A stretch of DNA of 17,019 nucleotides from Draconibacterium sp. (GCA_015493625.1 WGCT01000174.1:1-17019), one strand, 5' to 3'. Positions 8,792-16,951 are shown, counted from the first letter of the stretch. The notes: a model not told the origin generated them from the letters alone. Translations and numbers: made by a program.

Positions 8792-8795
8792 ATTA

Positions 8796-9260
8796 ATGAT
8801 AGATAAGGCACAAGTAATTAGGTTGGTTGAAGAGCGACTGGAAGAGAAGATGTTTCTGGTTGATGTTCGGGTTAACGAAAGAAACGTAATCGATGTTTTT
8901 ATCGATAGTTTCGACGGGTTAACCATCGACCAGTGTGTGGCAGTGAGCAGGCATGTCGAGCATAGTTTCGACCGCGAAGAAGAAGATTTCGAGCTGCATG
9001 TGTCGTCGCCCGGGTTAACAGAAGGGTTTAAAGTAAAAGAACAGTACATCAAGTACACCGGACGAAAAATTGAAGTTGTTACTTCAGAGAATGAAAAACT
9101 CGAAGGAACGCTGCTAGAGACCAACGATTCGGGATTTATACTCGAAACAGCCACGCGCGAAAAAGTTGAAGGTCATAAGAAAAAACAGTTAGTAATAAAG
9201 AAACATAATTTAAAATACGATGAAATAATAAGCGTAAAAGCCGCTATTTCATTTAAATAA
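8796..9260 (+). CDS. rimP: Ribosome maturation factor RimP
   Basis: RimP is a cytoplasmic factor needed for maturation of the 30S subunit. The 154-residue length is normal for the family. The N-terminal alpha/beta domain spans ~1-78 and includes the signature LTIDQCVAVSRHVE (42-55) and the VSSPGL motif (69-74). The C-terminal SH3-like barrel spans ~84-152 with the GRKIEV and LEGTL strands. The ATG at 8796 gives the usual MI-x-K-x-x-V/I start. It is the first gene of the conserved rimP-nusA-infB operon; nusA begins 11 nt after the stop. Identity rests on these motifs together with the gene order. Confidence 0.95.
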   Translation: MIDKAQVIRLVEERLEEKMFLVDVRVNERNVIDVFIDSFDGLTIDQCVAVSRHVEHSFDREEEDFELHVSSPGLTEGFKVKEQYIKYTGRKIEVVTSENEKLEGTLLETNDSGFILETATREKVEGHKKKQLVIKKHNLKYDEIISVKAAISFK

Positions 9261-9271
9261 AGTATTGAGAG

Positions 9272-10507
9272 ATGGAAAATATTAATCTGATAGATTCATT
9301 TGCCGAGTTTAAGGAGCTGAAAAACATTGATAGAGCTACAATGATGAGCGTTATCGAAGAGGTTTTTCGGAGCGTGCTTGTCAGACAATACGAAACCGAT
9401 GAGAATTTTGATATCATTATTAACATCGATAAAGGCGACTTCGAGATATGGAGAAACCGTGTAGTTGTTGAAGACGATGAGTTTGAAGATCCAAATTCGC
9501 AAATTACACTTTCAGAAGCTCAGAAAATAGATGAGGATTACGAAGTGGGCGAAGAAGTTACCGACGAAGTGAAGTTGGTTGACTTCGGAAGACGCGCAAT
9601 TTTAAACCTCAGGCAAAATCTGGCCAGTAAAATTATGGAACTCGAAAAAGACCATATTTACGGAAAGTACAAAGGTAAAATTGGCGATATTATTACCGGC
9701 GAAGTTTATCAGGTGTGGAAAAAAGAGATTCTGATTTTAGACGATGAAGATAATGAGTTGATTCTTCCTAAATCGGAACAAATTCCTTCCGACTATTTTC
9801 GGAAAGGAGACAACGTTCGGGCAATTGTTTATAAAGTAGAGTTGCGAAATAATAACCCGTTAATTATTCTCTCGAGAACAGCCCCTGTATTTTTAGAGCG
9901 CCTGTTCGAACTCGAAATACCCGAAATCTTCGATGGGTTAATCACCATTAAAAAAATTGTTCGGGTACCGGGCGAGCGCGCAAAAGTTGCAGTTGAATCG
10001 TACGACGAAAGAATTGACCCGGTGGGAGCCTGTGTGGGAATGAAAGGATCGCGAATTCATGGAATTGTTCGTGAATTGCGAAACGAAAATATTGACGTAA
10101 TTAACTACTCAACAAATACACAACTCTATATTAAGCGGGCTTTAAATCCAGCAAAAATTAATTCAATTAAACTTTTAGAAGACGATAAAAAAGCTGAAGT
10201 TTATTTGAAACCCGAAGAAGTTTCATTGGCAATAGGAAAAGGAGGATTAAATATTCGGCTGGCAAGCCAGTTAACCGGATACGAAATTGATGTTTACAGG
10301 GAAATGGAAGCCGACGACGAAGATGTAAACTTAGACGAGTTTGCCGACGAAATTGAAGACTGGGTAATTGATGCATTAAAAGCAATAGGTTGCGATTCGG
10401 CAAAGAATGTTCTGAACATTCCTCGTGCCGATTTAATAAAACGTACCGATTTAGAAGAAGAAACAATAGACCACGTTCTAAGTATCTTAAAATCGGAATT
10501 TGAATAA
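9272..10507 (+). CDS. nusA: Transcription termination/antitermination factor NusA
   Basis: NusA binds RNA polymerase and nascent RNA and controls pausing, termination and antitermination. In its 411 residues the order is: N-terminal polymerase-binding domain (~1-125), S1 domain (~134-202, KIGDIITGEVYQVWKKEI), KH1 (~228-290, with GMKG at 256-259) and KH2 (~303-350, with GKGG at 322-325). A short acidic linker (DDEDVNLDEFADE) leads to a single helical C-terminal module (~362-410, NVLNIPRADLIKRTDLEEE), less than the two acidic repeats of E. coli NusA (495 residues), so the protein is shorter. It follows rimP by 11 nt with a GAGAG purine stretch before the ATG. In other bacteria NusA regulates its own operon. 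Confidence 0.97.
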   Translation: MENINLIDSFAEFKELKNIDRATMMSVIEEVFRSVLVRQYETDENFDIIINIDKGDFEIWRNRVVVEDDEFEDPNSQITLSEAQKIDEDYEVGEEVTDEVKLVDFGRRAILNLRQNLASKIMELEKDHIYGKYKGKIGDIITGEVYQVWKKEILILDDEDNELILPKSEQIPSDYFRKGDNVRAIVYKVELRNNNPLIILSRTAPVFLERLFELEIPEIFDGLITIKKIVRVPGERAKVAVESYDERIDPVGACVGMKGSRIHGIVRELRNENIDVINYSTNTQLYIKRALNPAKINSIKLLEDDKKAEVYLKPEEVSLAIGKGGLNIRLASQLTGYEIDVYREMEADDEDVNLDEFADEIEDWVIDALKAIGCDSAKNVLNIPRADLIKRTDLEEETIDHVLSILKSEFE

Positions 10508-10511
10508 ATTG

Positions 10512-10568
10512 GCTAAAATTAATTTACAGTAACAGCAGGTAGCTACAATTGTAAACCGATATTTTAGC
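10512..10568 (+). promoter_or_regulatory. Nested inverted repeats between nusA and infB
   Basis: The 90-nt gap holds an outer inverted repeat GCTAAAAT (10512-10519) / ATTTTAGC (10561-10568) and, inside it, TTTACA (10523-10528) / TGTAAA (10550-10555). In RNA these could form one interrupted stem of 14 pairs with a 21-nt loop. There is no T-run after it, so it is not a simple terminator. It could be an mRNA processing or translation-control element; the role is unknown. Confidence 0.4.
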
Positions 10569-10597
10569 ACATTGAAAAGTAAAGAAAAAGTATTTTT

Positions 10598-13543
10598 ATG
10601 GTAGCAGGCAAATCAATAAGGCTTAGTAAACTTGCACGCGAGTTTAACGTGGGTATTCATACCATTGTTGAATCGTTGCATAAAAAAGGGTTCGATATCG
10701 ATTCAAATCCAAACACTAAAGTTACTGCAGAAGCTGTACAACTTCTCGAGAAAGAGTATAAAGTTGATATCTCATTAAAGAAGGAGTCGGAAAAAATCAG
10801 TTTTAAAAGCCATCGGCCCAAAAACGAAGTTATTAGTATCGATAATCCTGAAGGCGAAAAGGAAGAGGAAGAGATAAGCGAGGAACCTGTTGCCGAAGTT
10901 AAAGTTGAAAAGGAGACCCCTGTAAAAGCAGCACCAAAAGTTGAGGAAAAACCCAAAGACAAGGAGAAGAAAGTTGAAAAAGAGGAGAAAGTTAAAGTAC
11001 TTGGGAAAATAGATTTGGAGCAATTTTCGAAACCGAAGAAAAAAGCAGAGAAAAAGCTTACAGAGGAGAAACCGGTCGAAAAAGAGAAAAAGAGTGAACC
11101 TAAACCGAAAAGCAAAAAGCCTGCAAAAAAAGAGGTGAAAGCAAAAGAACCGGTAAAAGAGGAAATTAAAAAACCGGCTAAAGAAGTTGTAGCAGAAGCA
11201 CCAAAAGAGGAGATTATTGAGACCGATATACCAAAAGTTGATGAGGTAAAAGTAATTGGAAAAATCGATCTCAAAAATATAAATCAAAAAACCAGACCCG
11301 CTAAAAAGTCGAAAGCAGAAAAAGAGAAAGAACGAAAAGAACGACAGAAACAAAAAACAGCAAATAAAGGCGGTGAAGGCAAGCAGCGGAAAGACAAGAA
11401 AATTGAGGTGATTAAAGCGAATGCCGGCAAACTTGACGGGCCAACCGTTCTAGGAAAAATTGATTTACCTGCCGGCAAAGAAGCAGGAGAAAGTGGGTTG
11501 TCGCGCAAAAAACGAAGAAGGAGAATACAAAAAGATACCGGGAAAGTTAATGTTGAAAGAAAACCCGGCGACAGGCCACGTGGAAACTTTACTGTAAACA
11601 AACAGGGAAGTAAAAAGAAACGACAGCTTAAAAAAGAGGTAAATGAGGAAGATGTACAAAAGCAAATTAAAGATACACTTGCCCGTTTAACATCGAAAGG
11701 GAAAGGCGGAAAAGGAGCTAAATACCGGCGCGACAAGCGAGCTGCTGTTAGCGAAAAAATGCAGGCCGACATTGAGAAGAAAATTGAAGAACAGGGAATT
11801 CTGAAAGTTACTGAATTTGTTTCGGTAGCCGAATTTGCTACAATGATGAATGTAAGCGTAACAGAGGTCATCTCGTCGTGTATGAGTTTAGGGCTGTTCG
11901 TTTCTATTAACCAGCGCTTAGATGCCGAAACAATTTCGGTTGTTGCCGAAGAATTCGGATTTAAAGTTGAGTTTGTAAGTGTCGAAATTCAGGAGGCCAT
12001 TGAAGAGGATGAAGACAGCGAGGAGGATTTAAAATCTCGTCCGCCAATTGTTACTGTTATGGGGCATGTCGACCATGGAAAAACTTCGTTGCTCGACTAT
12101 ATCCGAAAAACAAATGTTATTGCCGGTGAAGCCGGAGGAATTACACAGCACATTGGAGCATACAATGTAACGCTTGAAGACGGTAAAAAAATTACTTTCC
12201 TCGACACTCCGGGGCACGAAGCATTTACCGCAATGCGGGCACGTGGAGCACAAGTTACCGACATTGCAATTATTATTGTTGCAGCCGACGATAACGTAAT
12301 GCCACAAACGGTTGAAGCAATTAATCACGCAGCCGCAGCAGGTGTTCCTATTGTTTTCGCAATAAATAAAATAGATAAACCCGGTGCCGACCCCGAAAGA
12401 ATTAAAAAGGAACTAGCAGAAATGAATTACCTTGTTGAAGAGTGGGGAGGTAAATATCAATCGCACGATATATCGGCTAAAAACGGAATTGGAATTGAAG
12501 AGTTACTCGAAAAAGTGCTTCTGGAAGCCGAAATGTTGGAGCTGAAAGCCAATGCACATAAAAATGCACAAGGAACAATTATTGAATCGTCGTTGGATAA
12601 AGGACGTGGATATGTGGCTACACTACTTGTGCAAAGTGGAACATTAAACGTTGGTGACGTTATTATTACAGGGCAGTATTATGGTCACGTAAAAGCAATG
12701 TTTAACGAGCGAAATCAACGCATCGACAATGTTGGCCCTGCCGAGCCGGCCATTATTCTTGGGTTAAACGGTGCACCGCAAGCGGGCGACAAGTTTAATG
12801 TTATGGATAACGAACGCGATGCACGTAACATTTCGAATAAACGCGAACAGTTGGCACGCGAGCAAGGGTTAAGAACTCAAAAACATATTACGCTCGACGA
12901 AATAGGACGCCGGATTGCCATTGGAAACTTCCAGGAACTGAACCTGATTGTAAAGGGTGATGTGGACGGTTCTATTGAAGCACTTTCCGATTCGTTAATA
13001 AAACTCTCTACAGAGGAAATTCAGGTAAATATAAAACACAAAGCAGTAGGTCAAATCTCAGAGTCCGATATTCTTCTTGCTGCAGCGTCGGAAGCAATTG
13101 TTATCGGATTCCAGGTGCGTCCTTCGTTAAATGCCAGAAAACTTGCTGAAAAAGAACAGATTGATATTCGTTTATATTCAATTATTTACGATGCAATTAA
13201 CGAAATAAGAACCGCAATGGAAGGTATGTTATCGCCTGAAATTAAGGAGGAGATTTTAGGAACTATTGAAGTTCTCGAGGTATTTAAAATAACCAAAGTG
13301 GGTACAGTTGCAGGTTGTTTGGTTCGCGATGGAAAAATAGAACGAAACTCAAAAATCAGAATTATTCGCGATGGAATTGTAATTTACACCGGTGTTCTCG
13401 GTTCGTTAAAGCGTTTTAAAGACGATGTAAAAGAGGTTAAAAATGGTTACGAATGTGGATTGAATATTGAGAAATTTAACGACATTAAAGTTGGCGACAA
13501 TATTGAAGCTTATCACGAAATTGAGGTAGCTAAACAGTTGTAA
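10598..13543 (+). CDS. infB: Translation initiation factor IF-2
   Basis: IF-2 is the GTPase that brings initiator tRNA to the 30S subunit and promotes 50S joining. The 981 residues run: an IF2_N domain (~4-55), a Lys/Glu/Pro-rich linker (~60-395), a second N-terminal helical module (~402-460), the GTPase domain (~483-650), domain II (~655-745), domain III (~770-875) and the initiator-tRNA-binding domain IV (~880-975). GTPase motifs are complete: GHVDHGKT (489-496), GGITQHIG (513-520), DTPGH (536-540), NKID (590-593) and SAK (626-628). The linker has three copies of a V-[LI]-GKIDL motif at 134, 219 and 284. It is the last gene of the operon, 90 nt after nusA, and is followed by a strong terminator. 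The linker accounts for its length relative to E. coli IF-2 (890). Confidence 0.97.
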   Translation: MVAGKSIRLSKLAREFNVGIHTIVESLHKKGFDIDSNPNTKVTAEAVQLLEKEYKVDISLKKESEKISFKSHRPKNEVISIDNPEGEKEEEEISEEPVAEVKVEKETPVKAAPKVEEKPKDKEKKVEKEEKVKVLGKIDLEQFSKPKKKAEKKLTEEKPVEKEKKSEPKPKSKKPAKKEVKAKEPVKEEIKKPAKEVVAEAPKEEIIETDIPKVDEVKVIGKIDLKNINQKTRPAKKSKAEKEKERKERQKQKTANKGGEGKQRKDKKIEVIKANAGKLDGPTVLGKIDLPAGKEAGESGLSRKKRRRRIQKDTGKVNVERKPGDRPRGNFTVNKQGSKKKRQLKKEVNEEDVQKQIKDTLARLTSKGKGGKGAKYRRDKRAAVSEKMQADIEKKIEEQGILKVTEFVSVAEFATMMNVSVTEVISSCMSLGLFVSINQRLDAETISVVAEEFGFKVEFVSVEIQEAIEEDEDSEEDLKSRPPIVTVMGHVDHGKTSLLDYIRKTNVIAGEAGGITQHIGAYNVTLEDGKKITFLDTPGHEAFTAMRARGAQVTDIAIIIVAADDNVMPQTVEAINHAAAAGVPIVFAINKIDKPGADPERIKKELAEMNYLVEEWGGKYQSHDISAKNGIGIEELLEKVLLEAEMLELKANAHKNAQGTIIESSLDKGRGYVATLLVQSGTLNVGDVIITGQYYGHVKAMFNERNQRIDNVGPAEPAIILGLNGAPQAGDKFNVMDNERDARNISNKREQLAREQGLRTQKHITLDEIGRRIAIGNFQELNLIVKGDVDGSIEALSDSLIKLSTEEIQVNIKHKAVGQISESDILLAAASEAIVIGFQVRPSLNARKLAEKEQIDIRLYSIIYDAINEIRTAMEGMLSPEIKEEILGTIEVLEVFKITKVGTVAGCLVRDGKIERNSKIRIIRDGIVIYTGVLGSLKRFKDDVKEVKNGYECGLNIEKFNDIKVGDNIEAYHEIEVAKQL

Positions 13544-13565
13544 CTAAGGTAAATATAATATTTTG

Positions 13566-13595
13566 AAGGCCGGAAAATTCCGGCCTTTTTCTTTT
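13566..13595 (+). terminator. Intrinsic terminator after infB
   Basis: The GC-rich perfect stem AAGGCCGGA (13566-13574) / TCCGGCCTT (13579-13587) has a 4-nt loop and is followed by T-rich sequence to 13595. It lies 22 nt after the infB stop and closes the rimP-nusA-infB operon. Confidence 0.92.
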
Positions 13596-13652
13596 TGTAG
13601 AAAAATCAACCATGGTTATTAACAATAAACTTTTCATTTAATAAACAAAAAA

Positions 13653-13686
13653 TTGCTCGCAGAACGTTCTCTATTTACTATTTTTG
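13653..13686 (+). promoter_or_regulatory. Promoter and possible operator for the 930-residue protein gene
   Basis: TTG (13653-13655), a 23-nt spacer and TATTTTTG (13679-13686) fit the Bacteroidota consensus. The 11-nt core TACTATTTTTG is identical to that before rimP. The spacer contains the 10-bp perfect palindrome AGAACGTTCT (13661-13670). An outer inverted repeat TTGCTC (13653-13658) / GAGCAA (13686-13691) overlaps both promoter elements. Either could bind a regulator. The start codon is only 16 nt after the -7 element, so the leader would be very short. Confidence 0.52.
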
Positions 13687-13702
13687 AGCAAATCAAGTAA
13701 AA

Positions 13703-16495
13703 ATGAAACGAAATCTGATTATAGCATTTTTTATAGTTCTTGCCACCGCAGCAGGTTTTATCTACTTCTCGAACAACGATACTCTATTCTCGAAAGAGAC
13801 CTCGTTGTATAAAGCTGTGCCAATTGATGCACCGGTTTTTGTAGAGTTAAGTGCCTTAAAAACAGTGCCTGTCGACAATCCGATTGTTGAAAATTTACTT
13901 GCAATGGAAACCGATGTTTTGTTTCTGAAAAAAGTAGCTTTTATGGATTCTCTTATTCAGAACAACGAAAACCTGCAAAAGAGTTTACGAAACGAGTCGA
14001 TGATTATTGCATTCGATTTTGTTGGCGACAAAGGTATTTTCCCCTTAATAATTGCCAAAGCTGCAAACAGTAGTAAACAGAAAAATTTCGAAAAATTTCT
14101 TTCTGTTTTGTATCCCGGGCACGACTATGCATTTGCCGCAACGGCGTATAGCAACCATAAAATAACTTCGGTAACCTCTTCAAAAAGCAAGAAAGCATTG
14201 TACTTTTGTTTTACCGACGGGCTGCTTATTGCAAGTCCGAAGGTATTGCTGGTGGAGCAGTGTATTCGACAGTTAAACGAGCAAAGTGTTATCGACGATC
14301 AGTTTTTCTCGAAAGTGAATAAAACGGTTTCGGCGCAGTCGAATATTTCGTGGTATATCAATCATAAAACTTTCCCCGATTTGGTTGCACACTGGTTAAA
14401 TAACCGCTCTTCAATTAAAACCAACGAGTTTGGCGAAAAAATAAGAAATAGTTTTAAAAATAATTTTCACGGATTCAGAAACTTTGCCGCCTGGACAGAG
14501 CTCGATGTAAAATTTAATAACAATGGTCTGGTATTAAACGGAATATCGACATCAACCGATTCGCTAAATCACTTCCTCTCTGTTTTCGATGGACAAGAAC
14601 CGGTGCGCTTTCAAGCCGATCGGATATTACCAAAAAATACATCGTTTTTTACCAGTTACTCATTTTCAGATAAATCTCTATTCTTTAAAAAACTGGAGAA
14701 CTATTTTTCGCATACCAATTCATTCTATAAACGCGAAAACAGGATAAAGAAGATGGAGAAGGGATTTCGAATTGATTTTAAAAACACATTTCAGAATTTT
14801 GTAAAGAACGAGCTAATTGTAGCCACCACATCTATTCCCACAGAAACCGCAAAAAAAACCACACTTTTTATCATCCGCCTCGACAACAAATCGGAAGCTG
14901 AAAAACAGTTTATAAAGTTGCTCACAACCTGGTCGGCACGTAAGAAAATTGATTTTGCTAGTCTGAAACAGCAGGTCGATATTGATGCCAAAACATATGT
15001 CGACATTTATAAATTTCCCTATCCGTCGTTTCCCGGAATTTGGCTTGGCAAACCGTTTAATACAGCAAGTGCCCAATTTGCAGCATTTTATAATAATTCG
15101 CTTGTGTTCTCAAATACCGAGAAAGGGTTACGCAACTATTTGTACAATATGACTTTGGGGGCAACATTAGACGATGACACTAACTATTCGGAGTATAAAA
15201 GCGAGATGGCCGGTAAGGCAAACATTAATTCGTATATAAACGTAAACCGGGTTTTTAGTTTGAATAAAGATATTTTCAATACCGAACTGGCAAAAGGATT
15301 TGAGAACTTTAAAGAAAATATTCGAAAATTTAAAGCTGTTAACTGGCAGGTAATTTGCGAAAAAGGAGTTTCGTTTAATTCGGTTTCAATTTCGTTTAAT
15401 CCTTCTCTTGCCGAGGAGGCGCAAACAACCTGGCAGTGCAGTGTTGGCAGCGAGATTGAAACAAAACCGCAAATAGTTATTAATCATAGGAACAAAGCAA
15501 CCCGTGAAATAATCTTTCAGGATGCAGAAAATACGCTTCATCTTGTTTCGAATAGTGGTCGAATTTTATGGAGTTACTCTGTAGAAAGTCGAGTGTTAGG
15601 GGAAATTCATCAAATAGATTATTTCAGAAATGGCAGGTTGCAATATCTTTTCAACACAAAAGAGAAGCTCTACCTTATTGATAGAAATGGAAATAATGTT
15701 GCACATTTCCCCGTTAAGTTTAGCGCGCCGGCAACAAACGGTGTGGCTGTATTCGATTACGATAACAACCGGAAATATCGCTATTTTGTAGCACTTAAAA
15801 ACGGGAAAGTGGTTGCGTTCAGCAACGAAGGGAAAGTACTTTCGGGGTGGAAGTTTGGGAAAACAAAATCGCCCGTTACAACACCTGTTCAGCATTTCAG
15901 AGTAAATAATAAAGACTATATTGTATTTAAAGACCGCTCGAAAATATACATTCAAAATCGCAGAGGCGAAACACGGGTAAAAACAGAGGCGAAATTCGAG
16001 AATTCGAAAAACCCACTGATTTTGAATTTGAACGGAACACCAAAAATTATTGCCACCAATAAAACCGGGAAAGTTTTCTACATCTATTTTAACGGGAAAT
16101 TTAGTGAGAAGAGAACTGCAAAATTTAGCGAGAATCACTTCTTTACTGTTGCCGATATAAATGGGAACGGTGTGCCCGACTTTATTTTTGTTGATGGCAA
16201 CACGTTAAAAGTGATGGATGAAAACGGTAAAAAACTTTTCTCTCATAAGTTTCAAACAACTATTCATCACCGGCCAAATATCTACTCTTTCTCATCGAAA
16301 TTAAAAAAGATTGGAGTTACCGAATCGGAAATTAACCGGATTTACCTGTTCAATCCAACCGGGAAATTGCACGAAGGATTTCCGTTGCAGGGAAACAGCG
16401 AATTTAGTATAGGAAAACTGGCGAAAAAATCGGGGCAATTGAATTTGATTGTGGGAAGCAGCGGTGGAGATTTATATAACTATACTCTGAATTAG
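13703..16495 (+). CDS. Membrane-anchored protein, DUF3352-like N-terminal part plus beta-propeller-like C-terminal part
   Basis: The 930-residue protein starts with a signal anchor (hydrophobic residues ~5-22 after MKRN) and would lie outside the inner membrane. Residues ~30-570 resemble the DUF3352-type architecture: APVFVELSAL near the start, repeated [FY]-x-x-x-L strands, GLLIASPK (173-180) and a matching SLVFSNTEKGLRNYL (466-480), as if two similar halves were present. Residues ~590-930 look like a WD/PQQ-like beta-propeller with repeated blades of the form LYLIDRNGN, VVAFSNEGK, VFYIYFNGK, LKVMDENGK and IYLFNPTGK. A calcium-loop-like DINGNGVPD lies at 818-826. The function is not known. 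It stands alone with its own promoter after the infB terminator. The assignment to DUF3352 is from memory of the family's look, not a search. Confidence 0.75.
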   Translation: MKRNLIIAFFIVLATAAGFIYFSNNDTLFSKETSLYKAVPIDAPVFVELSALKTVPVDNPIVENLLAMETDVLFLKKVAFMDSLIQNNENLQKSLRNESMIIAFDFVGDKGIFPLIIAKAANSSKQKNFEKFLSVLYPGHDYAFAATAYSNHKITSVTSSKSKKALYFCFTDGLLIASPKVLLVEQCIRQLNEQSVIDDQFFSKVNKTVSAQSNISWYINHKTFPDLVAHWLNNRSSIKTNEFGEKIRNSFKNNFHGFRNFAAWTELDVKFNNNGLVLNGISTSTDSLNHFLSVFDGQEPVRFQADRILPKNTSFFTSYSFSDKSLFFKKLENYFSHTNSFYKRENRIKKMEKGFRIDFKNTFQNFVKNELIVATTSIPTETAKKTTLFIIRLDNKSEAEKQFIKLLTTWSARKKIDFASLKQQVDIDAKTYVDIYKFPYPSFPGIWLGKPFNTASAQFAAFYNNSLVFSNTEKGLRNYLYNMTLGATLDDDTNYSEYKSEMAGKANINSYINVNRVFSLNKDIFNTELAKGFENFKENIRKFKAVNWQVICEKGVSFNSVSISFNPSLAEEAQTTWQCSVGSEIETKPQIVINHRNKATREIIFQDAENTLHLVSNSGRILWSYSVESRVLGEIHQIDYFRNGRLQYLFNTKEKLYLIDRNGNNVAHFPVKFSAPATNGVAVFDYDNNRKYRYFVALKNGKVVAFSNEGKVLSGWKFGKTKSPVTTPVQHFRVNNKDYIVFKDRSKIYIQNRRGETRVKTEAKFENSKNPLILNLNGTPKIIATNKTGKVFYIYFNGKFSEKRTAKFSENHFFTVADINGNGVPDFIFVDGNTLKVMDENGKKLFSHKFQTTIHHRPNIYSFSSKLKKIGVTESEINRIYLFNPTGKLHEGFPLQGNSEFSIGKLAKKSGQLNLIVGSSGGDLYNYTLN

Positions 16496-16537
16496 ATTGT
16501 AACGCAAATTGTTTTGATTACTTGGGTATTCAAATAT

Positions 16538-16601
16538 CACTAGCATACAAAAAATACAAGATTCTGAGAGTTTTTTAAATTATGACTTTCGACTGCTAGT
16601 G
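16538..16601. repeat. Inverted repeat at the left edge of the nuclease/tRNA-like repeat region
   Basis: CACTAGCA (16538-16545) and TGCTAGTG (16594-16601) form a perfect 8-bp inverted repeat with a 48-nt interval. The right arm ends exactly where similarity between the two long direct repeats starts to fade, so it may mark an element boundary. It may also be chance. Confidence 0.4.
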
Positions 16602-16617
16602 CGTATGTATAAAACAT
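16540..16617 (-). pseudogene. Remnant start of a second GIY-YIG nuclease gene
   Basis: On the minus strand, right after the left tRNA-like copy, a frame opens ATG-TTT-TAT-ACA-TAC and reads MFYTYAL. The intact nuclease gene at 16951 begins MFYTYVL at the same distance from its own tRNA-like copy. Beyond codon 7 the similarity stops, and the frame ends at TAG after 25 codons. I read this as the decayed 5' end of another copy of the nuclease gene, although only a short stretch supports it. Confidence 0.45.
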
Positions 16618-16685
16618 CGGGGTAATTTTTGTGGGACATACTGGATTCGAACCAGTGACTTCTACCCTGTCATCCGTCAGCTGAC
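16607..16685. repeat. Direct repeat, copy 1 (79 bp visible identity)
   Basis: All 79 bases are identical to 16941-17019, an offset of 334 bp. The repeat includes the nuclease start codon region (GTATAAAACAT), a 13-nt spacer and most of a tRNA-like sequence. The identity may extend further, because copy 2 is cut by the window end. Confidence 0.95.
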
Positions 16686-16711
16686 GGACTAAACCAACTG
16701 AGTTAATGCCC
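16632..16711 (-). pseudogene. tRNA-derived sequence (pseudo-tRNA), copy 1
   Basis: On the minus strand the 80 nt run from GGGCATTAACTCAGTTGG (acceptor 5' side and D arm) to a perfect T arm, ACTGG-TTCGAAT-CCAGT, and TGTCCCA. The 3' half would suit a tRNA with GAC in the anticodon loop (TGACAG then GGTAG). However, the expected 5' anticodon stem and part of the D stem are replaced by the palindrome TCCGTCAGCTGACGGA, and the acceptor lacks one A needed to pair with ATGTCCC. I therefore call it a tRNA relic or tRNA-derived repeat, not a working tRNA. Its first 9 nt overlap the end of the GIY-YIG gene, whose GGG-CAT-TAA codons are the tRNA 5' end. Confidence 0.6.
16673..16688. repeat. 16-bp perfect palindrome inside the tRNA-like sequence
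   Basis: TCCGTCAGCTGACGGA is identical to its own reverse complement. It sits where the anticodon 5' stem should be. The second tRNA-like copy carries the same sequence from 17007 up to the window end, so it is part of the repeated unit and not a one-off change. Confidence 0.9.
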
Positions 16712-16951
16712 TGCGATAAGGCTTCGGATAAAACTTCTTCCTCGCGAAGATTTAAGCTCTTTTTCTCGTCTTAATGCTTCTGTCTTTGTTTTAAATCTTT
16801 CTAAATGAATAATTTTCCACGGCTGATACCTTTTTGTCCAACCTGTATTTTTTTCATCGTTATGGGCTGCAAGCCGCTTATATGCATTGGCACTAAAACC
16901 GATGTAAATTTTATTGAATTTAGAAGAATATAAAACGTAGGTATAAAACAT
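16703..16951 (-). CDS. Small GIY-YIG nuclease-domain protein
   Basis: The 82-residue protein is a stand-alone GIY-YIG domain of the small URI/YhbQ type. The GIY element is FYTYVL (2-7), the YIG element is IYIG (15-18), the conserved Arg is in YKRLAAHN (24-31, Arg26), and the catalytic Glu is Glu63 in RREKELKS. GWTKRYQPWKIIHLE (37-51) is typical of the group. Such domains cut DNA or act in repair and homing; the role of the small Bacteroidota versions is not settled. The start codon is 14 nt after a tRNA-like sequence, and the last codons GGG-CAT-TAA are the 5' end of the next tRNA-like copy. No promoter match is seen, so transcription may come from further right. The gene lies inside a 334-bp direct-repeat unit. 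Confidence 0.87.
   Translation of the reverse strand: MFYTYVLYSSKFNKIYIGFSANAYKRLAAHNDEKNTGWTKRYQPWKIIHLERFKTKTEALRREKELKSSRGRSFIRSLIAGH

Noticed and set aside
10657..11871. Long open frames on the minus strand opposite the 5' part of infB
   Set aside because: They are produced by the Lys/Glu-rich codon composition of the IF-2 linker; the translations are Phe/Ser/Leu-rich and match no family, while the sense frame is clearly IF-2.
15596..16138. A 180-codon minus-strand frame inside the 930-residue protein gene
   Set aside because: It is rich in Cys, Phe and Asn with no recognisable domain; the plus-strand frame carries regular propeller blades.
16632..16711. A functional tRNA gene, for example tRNA-Val with anticodon GAC
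   Set aside because: The T arm is perfect, but the five bases that should form the 5' anticodon stem (GACGG) do not pair with GGTAG, and the acceptor stem has only three good pairs at its end. I kept it as a tRNA-derived sequence.
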